Below, one piece after another: positions 23,801 to 32,517 of a stretch of 64,000 nt of DNA; the stretch's first letter is position 1; each line of letters starts with the position of its first letter. The notes beneath the pieces are model-generated. The model made no database searches, was not told the DNA's origin, and was given only the letters and a program-made list of their open reading frames with translations. The DNA comes from Achromobacter sp. HZ34. GTDB taxonomy: Bacteria; Pseudomonadota; Gammaproteobacteria; Burkholderiales; Burkholderiaceae_B. The stretch covers positions 434,001 through 498,000 of the forward strand of contig NZ_NJIX01000002.1 of the NCBI RefSeq assembly GCF_002209485.1, in the 5' to 3' direction. The translations under genes and the position numbers were made by a program.

Positions 23801-25039
23801 ATGCACCCGCCCCGCAAAGACCTGAATCTCTCCGCCCTGATCGAGCAAGTCCGCGAAAACGACCGTGACCTGCGCGCCTGGGCGCACCTGGCAACGGCGG
23901 CCGCTGCCGATGTCGCCACCATGGGTGCTGCCGCCGCTGACAAGCCCCACTCCGGTCCCCTGGTCGGCGTGCCCTTTGGCGTCAAGGACGTCATCGACGT
24001 GGCGGGCATGCCGACCCGATGCGGATCCGACGGTTCGGATGCACGCGACGCGGACGTCGACGCCACGTGTGTGAACCTGCTACGCCACGCAGGCGCCGTC
24101 CCGATCGGCAAGACGGTCACCGCGGAATACGCTTTCCGCACGCCGGGGCCGACGCGCAATCCCCATCGTCCTGACCACACGCCAGGCGGGTCTTCCAGTG
24201 GATCCGCCGCGGCGGTGGCGGCGGGCATGGTCCCCTTCGCCTTGGGCACCCAGACCGGTGGCTCGATCATCCGTCCTGCCGCGTACTGCGGGGTGGTCGG
24301 TTTCAAACCCAGCTTCGGCGCGGTCCCGCGCGCCGGCCTGACCTTCACGTGCGAATCGCTGGATGTCATCGGGTGGATGGCTGACACGGTCGATACCGCG
24401 GCCGCGATTGCCGAGGTACTGATCCCGCCAGGCCCGGCAGGCGCCGGGACCCGGCGGCCGCCGAAGGTCGCGCTGCTGGCGCAAGCCGCGGAGCATCCCC
24501 TTGACGAGCAGGCTGAACAAGCGCTGCACAGCGCCGCCGATCGCCTGCGCGAGCTGGGCGTCGATGTGCATACGCTGGGCGCCTGGGCGCATGCCGGCGA
24601 ACTCACGCGCACGCATGAGGTGATCATGCGATATGAAATCGCGCGCAGCTTGCGCCCCCTCGCCGATCGCTATTCGTCGCGCCTGGGCGCCGATGTGCTC
24701 GACGTCATCGAGATGGGACTTTCGCTGCCCGCGGCCGACTACGCCGCCGCAAGACGGACCCAGGACAGCTTGCGGCACGACTGGGCCGGGCTCATCGGCG
24801 ACGCCGACTTCGTCCTGACACCGAGTGCGCCCGGCGCGGCCCCCGCCGGCCTGGCCAGCACAGGCTCGTCGGCCTTTAACAGGAATTGGTCCTTATTGGG
24901 ATGGCCATGCCTGCATCTGCCCACGCAACGCGATGCACTTGGCCTGCCCCTGGGCGTGCAACTGGTGGCGCCTTTCGAACACGACCACGACCTGCTCGCC
25001 GCGGCCAGGCTATGGTGGCCAGCACTGCGCGCGCAGTAA
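23801..25039 (+). CDS. Amidase signature family hydrolase
   Basis: 412-residue amidase-signature enzyme with the Ser-cisSer-Lys triad visible: K62 in FGVKD, serines 131-133 in GGSSSGS and the nucleophile S155 in TGGSI. It hydrolyses a C-N amide bond. No GatB partner is nearby and the promoter carries the operator of the hydroxylase supercluster, so a catabolic role, such as hydrolysing a ring-derived or side-chain amide, is more likely than tRNA amidation (inference). The ATG at 23801 places MHPPRKDLNL at the N-terminus, slightly shorter than GatA proteins. Confidence 0.9.
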   Translation: MHPPRKDLNLSALIEQVRENDRDLRAWAHLATAAAADVATMGAAAADKPHSGPLVGVPFGVKDVIDVAGMPTRCGSDGSDARDADVDATCVNLLRHAGAVPIGKTVTAEYAFRTPGPTRNPHRPDHTPGGSSSGSAAAVAAGMVPFALGTQTGGSIIRPAAYCGVVGFKPSFGAVPRAGLTFTCESLDVIGWMADTVDTAAAIAEVLIPPGPAGAGTRRPPKVALLAQAAEHPLDEQAEQALHSAADRLRELGVDVHTLGAWAHAGELTRTHEVIMRYEIARSLRPLADRYSSRLGADVLDVIEMGLSLPAADYAAARRTQDSLRHDWAGLIGDADFVLTPSAPGAAPAGLASTGSSAFNRNWSLLGWPCLHLPTQRDALGLPLGVQLVAPFEHDHDLLAAARLWWPALRAQ

Positions 25040-25048
25040 TCGGCGCAA

Positions 25049-25078
25049 GCGGTGGCTGAGCGGTGGTTGAGCGGTGCC
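25049..25078 (+). repeat. 11-bp tandem repeat downstream of amidase gene
   Basis: GCGGTGGCTGA, GCGGTGGTTGA and a partial third copy GCGGTG lie directly after the amidase stop. A separate 7-bp inverted repeat, GCAATGG (25092-25098) and CCATTGC (25123-25129), follows without a T-run. No function is evident. Confidence 0.6.
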
Positions 25079-25242
25079 GGAGCAATATGAGGCAATGGCA
25101 TGCCGGCCAGCCACGGCCGATACCATTGCGCCTGATGAAACCTATTTCACCTGTCGAACGCTTGTTGTAATACGCGAAACACGCCTTTAGAGTGGGGCTG
25201 GAGCGCTCCTCGAAGCGCCGCGATAAACAACAGGAGACAGGA

Positions 25243-26298
25243 ATGTTCAGGCTACCCATGGCCGGGCGAGCTCGCGCCCGGTCCGCGACCCTTACCGCAC
25301 CCCTTACCGCACCCCCTACCGCCACCGCCACCCGCTCGATCAAACGCGCACTGTTCACCGCCGCCGCCACCGTGGCCGTGCTGGCAGGCGCCCCGGCCCA
25401 CGCCGACTATCCGGATCACCCGATCACCATCGTCGTCCCCTACGCGCCCGGCGGCGCGGCCGATGCCCTGGCGCGCGTATTGGCGCAGAAAATGGGCGCC
25501 AGCCTGGACACCAGCGTCATCGTGGAAAACCGCAGTGGTGCCAGCGGCACCATAGGCGCGAGCTACGTCGCCAAGGCGGCGCCCGATGGCTACACCATGC
25601 TGTACGACGCGACGCCGTTCTCGATCAATCCGCATCTGTTCCCGAAGCTGCCTTATTCCAGCAGCGCACTCAAGCCGCTGGCGCTGGTCTCGCTGGCACC
25701 CAACATCCTGATCGTGAAGGCCGATTCCCAATACAAGGACGTGAAGGACCTGATCGCGCAAGCCAAGGCCAGGCCCGGCAAGATCAACTTCGCATCGGGC
25801 GGCAGCGGCACGGTGCAGCGCCTGGCTTCAGAACTGTTCCGCCAGAAGCTGGAGCTGGACATGATGCATGTCCCCTACAAGAGCGGCGGCCCCGCCATCA
25901 CCGACGTGATGGGCGGCCAGGTGGACTTCATGTTCAGCACCATGGCGGCATCCTCGCCACTGGTGGCCGCCGGCCGCCTGCGTGCGCTGGCGATCTCGTC
26001 GCCGCAGCGCTCGCCTTTGCTGCCCGATGTGCCCACCGTGGCGGAGACGGTGATCCCGGGCTACGAAGTCTATGAATGGAATGGCGTGTTCCTGCCCGCC
26101 GGCGTGCCGGACGCCGTGGCCGGCAAATTGCACAAGGCGCTGCTGGCCGCGCTCAATGACCCGGAGGTCAAGAAGCGCTTCAATGACGTGGGCGCGCAGC
26201 CCGTGGGGTCCACGCCCGCCCAGTTCGCCGCCTACCTGAAGACGGAAGACAAGAAATGGGCCGAGGTGATCCGCAACGGCAACATCCACCTCGATTGA
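25243..26298 (+). CDS. Bug/TctC-family periplasmic solute receptor
   Basis: 351-residue Bug receptor. The ATG at 25243 follows CAGGAGACAGG. The N-terminus is unusually long, with a Thr/Pro/Ala-rich stretch from a small DNA repeat before the hydrophobic signal core ending PAHADYP. Family motifs YAPGGAAD, VENRSGASG, VPYKSGG and PDVPTVAE are present. It stands alone, convergent with the IclR gene. The nearby truncated Bug gene resembles it closely in both remaining ends, so it is useful as the intact comparison. Confidence 0.92.
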   Translation: MFRLPMAGRARARSATLTAPLTAPPTATATRSIKRALFTAAATVAVLAGAPAHADYPDHPITIVVPYAPGGAADALARVLAQKMGASLDTSVIVENRSGASGTIGASYVAKAAPDGYTMLYDATPFSINPHLFPKLPYSSSALKPLALVSLAPNILIVKADSQYKDVKDLIAQAKARPGKINFASGGSGTVQRLASELFRQKLELDMMHVPYKSGGPAITDVMGGQVDFMFSTMAASSPLVAAGRLRALAISSPQRSPLLPDVPTVAETVIPGYEVYEWNGVFLPAGVPDAVAGKLHKALLAALNDPEVKKRFNDVGAQPVGSTPAQFAAYLKTEDKKWAEVIRNGNIHLD

Positions 26299-26318
26299 GA
26301 CCTGCGCGATGGGCCTGA

Positions 26319-27062
26319 CTAACGGGCCGGTCGCGTGCCCATCATGGCGCGCGACAGCCGCTCCGCTGCGCTCAGGACGGCAGGCTTGTGCTGCTGCAGC
26401 ACCTCTTCCGTCAAACGCGACAAGGGCCCCGAAATGCATACCGCACCCAGCAGGGTCCAGTTCAGCCCATATACGGGTGCCGAGATACTGGAGACCTCCG
26501 GATCGCGTTCACCCAGCGACATCATGTAGCCCTGGCGGCGCACGCTCTCATAGGGTTCGCCAGGCTCGCCCGAGAAAGCAAGAATGACGCGCCCCGGGCT
26601 GCCCAGATCCAAAGGCAGGCCCGCCCCCACGCGCACGTGATGGCGGATCGCCTTGGGGCCGTCCACCCGCACCACGCAGATGCGCTGGCTGCCTTCGCGC
26701 ACATAGAACGTCGCGCTCTCGCCGGTGGCGACGGTCAGTTCCCGCAGCACCGGTTCCACGATGTCCTGCACATTGAACGAGGCCTGGTAACAGGCGCCCA
26801 GCCAGCCCGCCGAGCGCGCCAGGCGCCAGCTGCCATCGGCGCGTTGCGCCAGGTAGTCGTCCAGCGCCAGGGTGCGCGCCAGCCGCAACACGGTTGAGCG
26901 GTGATAACCCGTGCGCCGGCTCATCTCCGCCAGCGTCAGGTGCGGATCGTCGACGCCGAAGGCAGCCAGGATGCGCATCGCGCGGCGTACCGCGACCACG
27001 CCTTCTTCCTGGTCGCCAGCGTCTTCCGCCTTTGCTTCGCTAATGGCTTGATCTTGTTTCAT
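26319..27062 (-). CDS. IclR-family transcriptional regulator
   Basis: 247 residues. It has an N-terminal IclR winged helix-turn-helix (LTLAEMSRRTGYHRSTVLRLARTL, about 43-66) and the C-terminal effector domain. It is divergent from the Bug/RraA operon across 96 bp that hold nested inverted repeats, so it probably controls that operon and itself. Its 3' end is convergent with the preceding Bug gene. Confidence 0.93.
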   Translation of the reverse strand: MKQDQAISEAKAEDAGDQEEGVVAVRRAMRILAAFGVDDPHLTLAEMSRRTGYHRSTVLRLARTLALDDYLAQRADGSWRLARSAGWLGACYQASFNVQDIVEPVLRELTVATGESATFYVREGSQRICVVRVDGPKAIRHHVRVGAGLPLDLGSPGRVILAFSGEPGEPYESVRRQGYMMSLGERDPEVSSISAPVYGLNWTLLGAVCISGPLSRLTEEVLQQHKPAVLSAAERLSRAMMGTRPAR

Positions 27063-27073
27063 GGGATACGACG

Positions 27074-27120
27074 TGTTCCGACAAATGAAACGCTATTGTA
27101 TTAGGCGGAACAGAGTTTCA
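27074..27120. promoter_or_regulatory. Nested inverted repeats between IclR and Bug genes
   Basis: TGTTCCG (27074-27080) pairs with CGGAACA (27106-27112), and TGAAAC (27086-27091) pairs with GTTTCA (27115-27120). Both are perfect and interleaved across the divergent promoter region. IclR proteins bind palindromes in such positions, so this is the probable IclR operator (inference from position and symmetry). Confidence 0.5.
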
Positions 27121-27158
27121 GAATGAGCCTCACCAAAAATAATCATTACGGAGACAAC

Positions 27159-28199
27159 ATGTCCTTGCCCTTCCGCCTGCCCGCAGGCGCGGCGCGGCGC
27201 CGTGCCGCCAGCTTTGCCCGCCATTGCCCTTCGCCTGGCGTCTATCTTTCCGCCTTTTTTTGCGCCCTGGCCTGCGCACCGCTGCCCGCCCCGTCCAGCG
27301 CGGCAAGCTATCCCGACAAACCCATCCGCGTCATCGTGCCCTTCCCCCCTGCCGGCGGCACCGACCTGATCGCGCGCGAGGTCGTGCGTGAAGTAGCGCA
27401 AGCCAAGGGTTGGAACTTCGTCGTGGAAAACCATCCGGGTGCCGGCGGCAACCTGGGCATCGACGCGGTGGCGCGCTCCGCGCCCGACGGCTACACCATC
27501 GGCCTGGGCCAGACCAGCAACCTGTCCATCAATCCCACCCTCTATCGCAAGATGCCTTATGACTCCGTCAAGGACCTGGCGCCGATCGGCCTGATGGCGG
27601 GTGCCCCACTGGTGCTGGTGGTCGCGGCCGACAGCCCCTATCGCACCCTGGCCGATCTCATCAACGCCGCCAGGAAAGACACCCTGGCGTTTGCCTCGCC
27701 CGGCAACGGCACCGTGGCGCATCTATCCGGCGAGATGCTGCAGAAGATGGCGGGCGTGAAGTTCATGCACATCCCCTACAAAGGAGCAAGCCAGGCCGTG
27801 GTCGACCTGATCGGCGGGCGCGTGCAGCTCTACATGTCTTCGGTGCCGACGCTGCTGGGCCACATCAAGGACGGCAAGTTCCGCGCCCTGGCCGTGACGT
27901 CCGCCAAGCGCGTGGCGGACCTGCCCGATGTGCCGACGATGGCGCAGGCCGGCTACCCGGGCTACGAGGCCGTCACCTGGTTCGGCTACGTGGCGCCCGC
28001 CGGCACGCCCCAGGACATCATCGACGCGCTCAGCACCGAAATGAACAAGGCACTGAAGCAGCCCCGCCTGATCAAGGTCCTGCAGGAACAGGGCGCCGAT
28101 GTCATAGGCGGAACGCCCGCACAGTTCGCCGATGTCATCAAGGCCGACATCCAACGCTGGAAACCCGTGATCCAGGATGCAGGCGTGCACATCGACTGA
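27159..28199 (+). CDS. Bug/TctC-family periplasmic solute receptor
   Basis: 346-residue Bug receptor with a signal peptide ending near SSAASYP and motifs FPPAGGTD, VENHPGAGG, IPYKGAS and PDVPTMAQ. The ATG at 27159 was preferred over one 12 codons upstream because GGAG lies six bases before it. It heads an operon with the RraA-like aldolase, dehydrogenase and cyclase genes and probably imports their substrate. The 3' end carries a 14-bp tandem repeat across the stop codon. Confidence 0.92.
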   Translation: MSLPFRLPAGAARRRAASFARHCPSPGVYLSAFFCALACAPLPAPSSAASYPDKPIRVIVPFPPAGGTDLIAREVVREVAQAKGWNFVVENHPGAGGNLGIDAVARSAPDGYTIGLGQTSNLSINPTLYRKMPYDSVKDLAPIGLMAGAPLVLVVAADSPYRTLADLINAARKDTLAFASPGNGTVAHLSGEMLQKMAGVKFMHIPYKGASQAVVDLIGGRVQLYMSSVPTLLGHIKDGKFRALAVTSAKRVADLPDVPTMAQAGYPGYEAVTWFGYVAPAGTPQDIIDALSTEMNKALKQPRLIKVLQEQGADVIGGTPAQFADVIKADIQRWKPVIQDAGVHID

Positions 28200-28224
28200 C
28201 TCGCATCGACTGACTCGCATCGAC
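28191..28224 (+). repeat. 14-bp tandem repeat across the Bug stop codon
   Basis: ATCGACTGACTCGC occurs twice in direct succession (28191-28204, 28205-28218) and then ATCGAC again. The first copy contains the last codons and TGA of the Bug gene. The extra copies are probably replication slippage and do not affect the protein. Confidence 0.8.
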
Positions 28225-28310
28225 CGGCACACGAGGCCAGGGCACGGATATACACGCCGCGCACCGCCTGCCTTACGCCCCGACCCTTTCTTTTCATCGA
28301 GGAATTCCCC

Positions 28311-28994
28311 ATGCCTACCCCCGACATCAACAAGACCTTCGAACGCGTATCCGCCGCCGCCGTGCGCGAAGCCGGCCAGTACCAACCCGCCATCCTGGCC
28401 GACGTCGCCGGCCGCCGCGGCGCCCTGCATGGCCGCATCCAGGCCTTGCGCCCGCATATGCGCTTCGCCGGCACCGCCTTTACCGTCGAGGTAAGGCCGG
28501 GCGACAACCTGATGATCCATGCGGCCCTGGCGTTGGCGCAACCGGGCGATGTCCTGGTGATCGACGGCAAGGCCGACCAGACCTGCGCGCTGATGGGCAC
28601 CATCATGATGAACGTCGCGCGCGAGCGCAAACTGGCCGCCGTGGTGATGGACGCGGCCGCGCGCGACAGCCTGGATATCGAGGAGATGGACTTCCCCGTC
28701 TTCAGCGTGGGCACCAATCCCAACGGCCCCACCAAGCAGGTCGGCGGCCGCATCGGCCATCCGGTGTCGGTGGGCGGCGTCACCGTGCATCCCGGCGACT
28801 TCATCTGCGGCGACGCCGACGGTGTGGTGGTGGTGGAACGCGAGAAGATTGAATCGCTGCTGCCGCTGGCCGCTCACAAGGTGAAATCCGAAGCCAAGCG
28901 CATCGAGGAAATCAAGAAGGGCAATGTCGATGCGCCCTGGCTGCAGGCCGCGTTGGTGACGGCCGGCGTGCTCAAGCAGGGGGAAACATTGTGA
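28311..28994 (+). CDS. RraA/HMG-aldolase family protein (class II pyruvate aldolase type)
   Basis: 227-residue member of the RraA-like family that includes 4-hydroxy-4-methyl-2-oxoglutarate / 4-carboxy-4-hydroxy-2-oxoadipate aldolase. The characteristic R118-D119 pair and the CGDADGVVVV block at 167-176 are present. True RraA (RNase E inhibitor) is shorter. The C-terminal extension and the pathway context favour a divalent-metal aldolase or oxaloacetate-type decarboxylase. It overlaps the dehydrogenase gene by four bases. Confidence 0.87.
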   Translation: MPTPDINKTFERVSAAAVREAGQYQPAILADVAGRRGALHGRIQALRPHMRFAGTAFTVEVRPGDNLMIHAALALAQPGDVLVIDGKADQTCALMGTIMMNVARERKLAAVVMDAAARDSLDIEEMDFPVFSVGTNPNGPTKQVGGRIGHPVSVGGVTVHPGDFICGDADGVVVVEREKIESLLPLAAHKVKSEAKRIEEIKKGNVDAPWLQAALVTAGVLKQGETL

Positions 28995-29932
28995 CCGCCG
29001 CCAGCAAACCGCGCGTCCTGGTGACGGGCGCCGATCTGGCGCCGGCCGCCCTGGACCTGCTGCATGACTACCAGGTCGAATACGCCGGCGCCCGCTTTAC
29101 CCAGGAACACCTGGCCAGCCTGGTCGCCGTGCACGACCCCGTGGCGCTGATCGTGCGCTACGGCCAGATCACGCCCGCGGTCATCGGAGCCGGCAAATCG
29201 CTGCGCGTCATCTCCAAGCACGGCAGCGGTACGGACAACATCGATCGTGCCGCCGCGGCCGAGCGCGGCATCGCCATCGTGGCGGCCACGGGTGCCAACG
29301 CGGGGGCGGTTGCGGAGCACGCCATCGCACTGCTGCTGGCCTGCGCCAAATCGGTGGTCGCGATGAATGTCCGCATGCATGCCGGCCACTGGGACAAGGC
29401 CACGCACAAGAGCATTGAATTGCGCGGCAAGACGCTGGGCCTGATCGGCCTGGGCGCGATCGGGCGCCGCACGGCAGCCATCGCGCACACACTGGACATG
29501 CGCATCCTGGGCCATGATCCCTATGCCAATGACTTGCCGGACTACATCGCCGCGGCACCCCTGGAGCGGATCTGGGCCGAGGCCGACGCCATTTCCCTGC
29601 ACGCGCCGCTGACCGACGACACCCGAGGAATCATCAACGCGGACACGCTGGCGCGTTGCCGCGATGGGGTGATCATCGTCAATACCGCGCGCGGCGGCTT
29701 GATCGACGAACCGGCACTGGTGGCCGCGGCACGCAGCGGCAAGGTGGCCAGCGCCGGCCTGGACAGCTTTGCCCAGGAACCGCCGCCGGCTGACCATCCC
29801 TATTTCGGCATGGCCAATCTGATCCTCAGCCCGCACATCGGTGGCGTCACGCGCGACGCGTACGTCAGCATGGGGACAGCGGCCGCCAACAACGTCCTGG
29901 CCGTACTGCGGGGCCGCAAGGAGGCAGCATGA
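28991..29932 (+). CDS. D-isomer 2-hydroxyacid dehydrogenase, NAD-binding
   Basis: 313-residue D-2-hydroxyacid dehydrogenase. It has the NAD motif G153-L-G-A-I-G158, catalytic R234 in TARGG, E263 and H282 in SPHIGG. It would reduce a 2-oxo acid or oxidise a D-2-hydroxy acid. The start is GTG, overlapping the aldolase stop. The stop in turn overlaps the cyclase ATG, so the three enzymes are translationally coupled and probably act in sequence. Confidence 0.93.
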   Translation: MTAASKPRVLVTGADLAPAALDLLHDYQVEYAGARFTQEHLASLVAVHDPVALIVRYGQITPAVIGAGKSLRVISKHGSGTDNIDRAAAAERGIAIVAATGANAGAVAEHAIALLLACAKSVVAMNVRMHAGHWDKATHKSIELRGKTLGLIGLGAIGRRTAAIAHTLDMRILGHDPYANDLPDYIAAAPLERIWAEADAISLHAPLTDDTRGIINADTLARCRDGVIIVNTARGGLIDEPALVAAARSGKVASAGLDSFAQEPPPADHPYFGMANLILSPHIGGVTRDAYVSMGTAAANNVLAVLRGRKEAA

Positions 29933-30993
29933 GCCCACCCAACCCGCGCTGGAAACAGCGTCCTCCGGGATCCAACTGGGGCGACTTCGGGCCCGATGAC
30001 CAGCGTGGCCGCATGAACTGGGTCGATCGCGGCAAGGTCCTGCAAGGCATCGCGGAGGTGCGCGAAGGCCTGACCTTCTGCCTGTCCCTGCCGCTGGACT
30101 ATCCAGGCGGTAGCGCCCTCAACCCCAAGCGGCCGCCGCCACGGCGCTTCGCCACCCTGCGTGACGGCGCCAGTGCCGGCAAGCAGAGCTTCTGCTTTTC
30201 CTATGCGGACGAAGACGAACGCATCACCGACGTCGTCTGCGACGACACGGTGCTGATGAGCCTGCAGTACTCCACGCAGTGGGACAGCCTGGCGCACATC
30301 GGCAGCCGCTTCGACGCGGATGGCGACGGCCATGCCGAAGCGGTCTTCTACAACGGCTATCGCGCCGGCGTGGAATTGCAGCAGGCCAAGGAAGATCCTG
30401 CCGCCGAGCCATGGGCGCGCTTTCCGGATCCGGTGGCCCATTCCCTGGGTATCGAGAACATGGCGGAGCACGGCGTGCAAGGCCGTGGCGTCATGCTGGA
30501 CTTGCATCGCCATTTCGGCGACGCGCAGCGCCGTGTCGGCTACGACGACCTGATGCGGGTACTGGAGGCGGATGCCGTGGAGATCGAGCGCGGCGATATG
30601 GTGTGCGTGCACACCGGTTTCGCGCAACTGCTGCTGGACATGCGCAAGACGCCGCAGGTGGATCTGCTGAAGCGTTCATGCAGCGCGCTGGATGGGCACG
30701 ATGCGCGTTTGCTCAACTGGATCAGCGACAGCGGCCTGGCCTGCCTGATCGCGGACAATCCCGCCGTCGAGGCCATCCACGTGAACCTGCAGCCGGGCAT
30801 CCGCGCGCCGCGCTTGCCGTTGCATGAACACTGCCTGTTCAAGAATGGCATCCACCTGGGCGAGCTGTGGTATCTGACCGCGTTGGCGCTCTGGCTGGCC
30901 GAGCACGAACGCACGCGCTTCCTGTTGACGGCGCCGCCACTGCGGCTGCCCGGCGCGGCCGGCTCGCCCGCCACACCGGTCGCCACCGTGTAG
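29929..30993 (+). CDS. Cyclase (kynurenine formamidase-like) family hydrolase
   Basis: 354-residue protein of the PF04199 cyclase family, which includes metal-dependent formamidases and amide or lactone hydrolases. The family core appears as QWDSLAHIGSRFDADGDG, where smaller members have HxGTHxDxPxH, and in the late VNLQPGIRAPRLPLHEHCL block. The larger size matches a branch often found beside Bug receptors. Overlap coupling to the dehydrogenase suggests it supplies or removes a hydrolysable intermediate. The substrate is unknown. Confidence 0.85.
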   Translation: MSPPNPRWKQRPPGSNWGDFGPDDQRGRMNWVDRGKVLQGIAEVREGLTFCLSLPLDYPGGSALNPKRPPPRRFATLRDGASAGKQSFCFSYADEDERITDVVCDDTVLMSLQYSTQWDSLAHIGSRFDADGDGHAEAVFYNGYRAGVELQQAKEDPAAEPWARFPDPVAHSLGIENMAEHGVQGRGVMLDLHRHFGDAQRRVGYDDLMRVLEADAVEIERGDMVCVHTGFAQLLLDMRKTPQVDLLKRSCSALDGHDARLLNWISDSGLACLIADNPAVEAIHVNLQPGIRAPRLPLHEHCLFKNGIHLGELWYLTALALWLAEHERTRFLLTAPPLRLPGAAGSPATPVATV

Positions 30994-31044
30994 CGCCGCA
31001 CAACGGCGAGCCGCGAAAAACACGAACAAGAAACTGGAGACGAC

Positions 31045-31437
31045 ATGAAAGTCCTGCGTAACCTCTTCGCCCTGGCCGCCATCGGCTACGGCTGCACGGC
31101 GCTGGCGCAATACCCCGACCCTCCCTTGACCATGGTGGTGCCCTACTCCGCGGGCGGCGCGGCTGACGTGCCCACCGTTGCCGAGTCCGGCATCGCCGGC
31201 TATGAGATGTACGAGTGGAACGGCATCTTCCTGCCCGCCGGCACGCCACCGGATGTGGTGAGCCGCCTGGAGAAGGCCGTCCACGAGGACGTCAATGATC
31301 CGGCGACTAAGCAGAAGCTGGCCAATCTGGGGGCCGAGCCCGTGGGATCGTCATCGCGCGACTTCGGCGAGTTCGTCGACCGCGAGATGAAGCGCTCCGC
31401 CGAAGTGCTGAAGCAGGCTGGCATCCAGGCGGGATAA
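31045..31437 (+). pseudogene. Bug receptor with large in-frame internal deletion
   Basis: 130 residues, against about 325 for intact Bug proteins. The signal peptide and first strand (YPDPPLTMVVPYSAGGAAD) run directly into the late segment VPTVAESGIAGYEMYEWNG and a complete C-terminus. Compared with the intact Bug gene at 25243, where the same segments are about 200 residues apart, roughly 600 bp are missing between GGAAD and DVPTV, without loss of frame. A shared GAC at both edges is a possible microhomology. The ligand-binding region including VPYKG is gone, so receptor function is very unlikely, although a normal start and GGAGACGAC ribosome-binding site remain. Confidence 0.85.
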
Positions 31438-31486
31438 GCGTCGAGCCGGCGCGGCCGCGTCACCTTAAACCGTGGAAACTCTCCCC

Positions 31487-32410
31487 ATGATGACCTTGTA
31501 CCAGCAGCCCCAGTGGCGCGATGCTGAAATCCACACGGCCATGCCGGCCCATCACCGCCGCACTGGCGTGCGATCCATATGGGCCGATGCCAATCGTGGC
31601 GGCGTACCCATCGACTCGTTCCTTGAAGGGCCGGTGTTCGATACGCACGGCAACCTGTACGTCACCGATATTCCCTTCGGCCGCGTCTTCCGCATCGATC
31701 CACAAGGGACATGGGATCTGGTCACGGAATACGACGGCGAGCCCAATGGCATGAAGTTCCTGTCCGAGCACGAACTGTTGATCACCGACTACAAGAACGG
31801 CCTGGTCAAGCTGGACGTGCGTACCGGCCGTACCGAAGACTACCTGGCGCGGCGCAACAGCGAGCGCTTCAAGGGCGTCAACGATCTGGTGTTCGACAGC
31901 CACGGCAACCTGTACTTTACCGACCAGGGCCAATCGGGCATGCACGATGCCAGCGGGCGTGTGTTTCGCCTGGATCCGCGCGGCAAGCTGGACCTGCTGC
32001 TGGACAACGTGCCCAGCCCCAACGGCGTGGCGTTGTCGCCAGACGAGAAGGTGCTGTACATCGCGGTGACACGCGGCAACGCCGTGTGGCGCGCGCCGCT
32101 GATGGAGGACGGCAGCGTGGCCAAGGTCGGCCAGTTCTTCACGTCTTATGGTCCCAGCGGCCCGGACGGGCTGGCCGTGGACGAGGCCGGCAACGTCGTC
32201 GTGGCCAATCCCGGGCTGGGCTATGTGTGGCTGCTCAATCCGCGCGCCGAACCCGTCGTGGTGTGGCGCAGTCCCAAAGGCATGTCGACTACCAACATCG
32301 CCTTCGGCGGCCCGGACCGCAAGACCTTGTATTGCACCGAGTCGGTGTCCGGCACCGTCTTGAAAATGGCGGCGCCGCAAGCCGGTTTGCCTTTGTCCCG
32401 GCCTCGTTGA
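31487..32410 (+). CDS. SMP-30/gluconolactonase/LRE-family protein
   Basis: 307-residue six-bladed propeller of the SMP-30 family, which includes sugar-acid lactonases. Metal ligands expected for the family are visible: E52 in LEGPVFD, the Asn of KGVNDLVFD, the Asn of SPNGVALS and the Asp of GPDGLAVD. No signal peptide is seen. Two adjacent ATGs (31487 and 31490) are possible; the first is used. It follows the truncated Bug gene and precedes an intact one, suggesting a lactone in the imported-substrate pathway. Confidence 0.88.
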   Translation: MMTLYQQPQWRDAEIHTAMPAHHRRTGVRSIWADANRGGVPIDSFLEGPVFDTHGNLYVTDIPFGRVFRIDPQGTWDLVTEYDGEPNGMKFLSEHELLITDYKNGLVKLDVRTGRTEDYLARRNSERFKGVNDLVFDSHGNLYFTDQGQSGMHDASGRVFRLDPRGKLDLLLDNVPSPNGVALSPDEKVLYIAVTRGNAVWRAPLMEDGSVAKVGQFFTSYGPSGPDGLAVDEAGNVVVANPGLGYVWLLNPRAEPVVVWRSPKGMSTTNIAFGGPDRKTLYCTESVSGTVLKMAAPQAGLPLSRPR

Positions 32411-32517
32411 ATCCCTGGCCCGCGCGGACGACGCCTATCCACGACATGAACACCGCAATACCCATATCGGGCCGCCCATGCCGTGGCCCGGCCCATTGCC
32501 CTTGCAGGAGACAATCC

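Noticed and set aside
23801-25039. Calling this gene gatA
   Set aside because: No gatB or gatC nearby, and its promoter carries the operator shared with the hydroxylase units.
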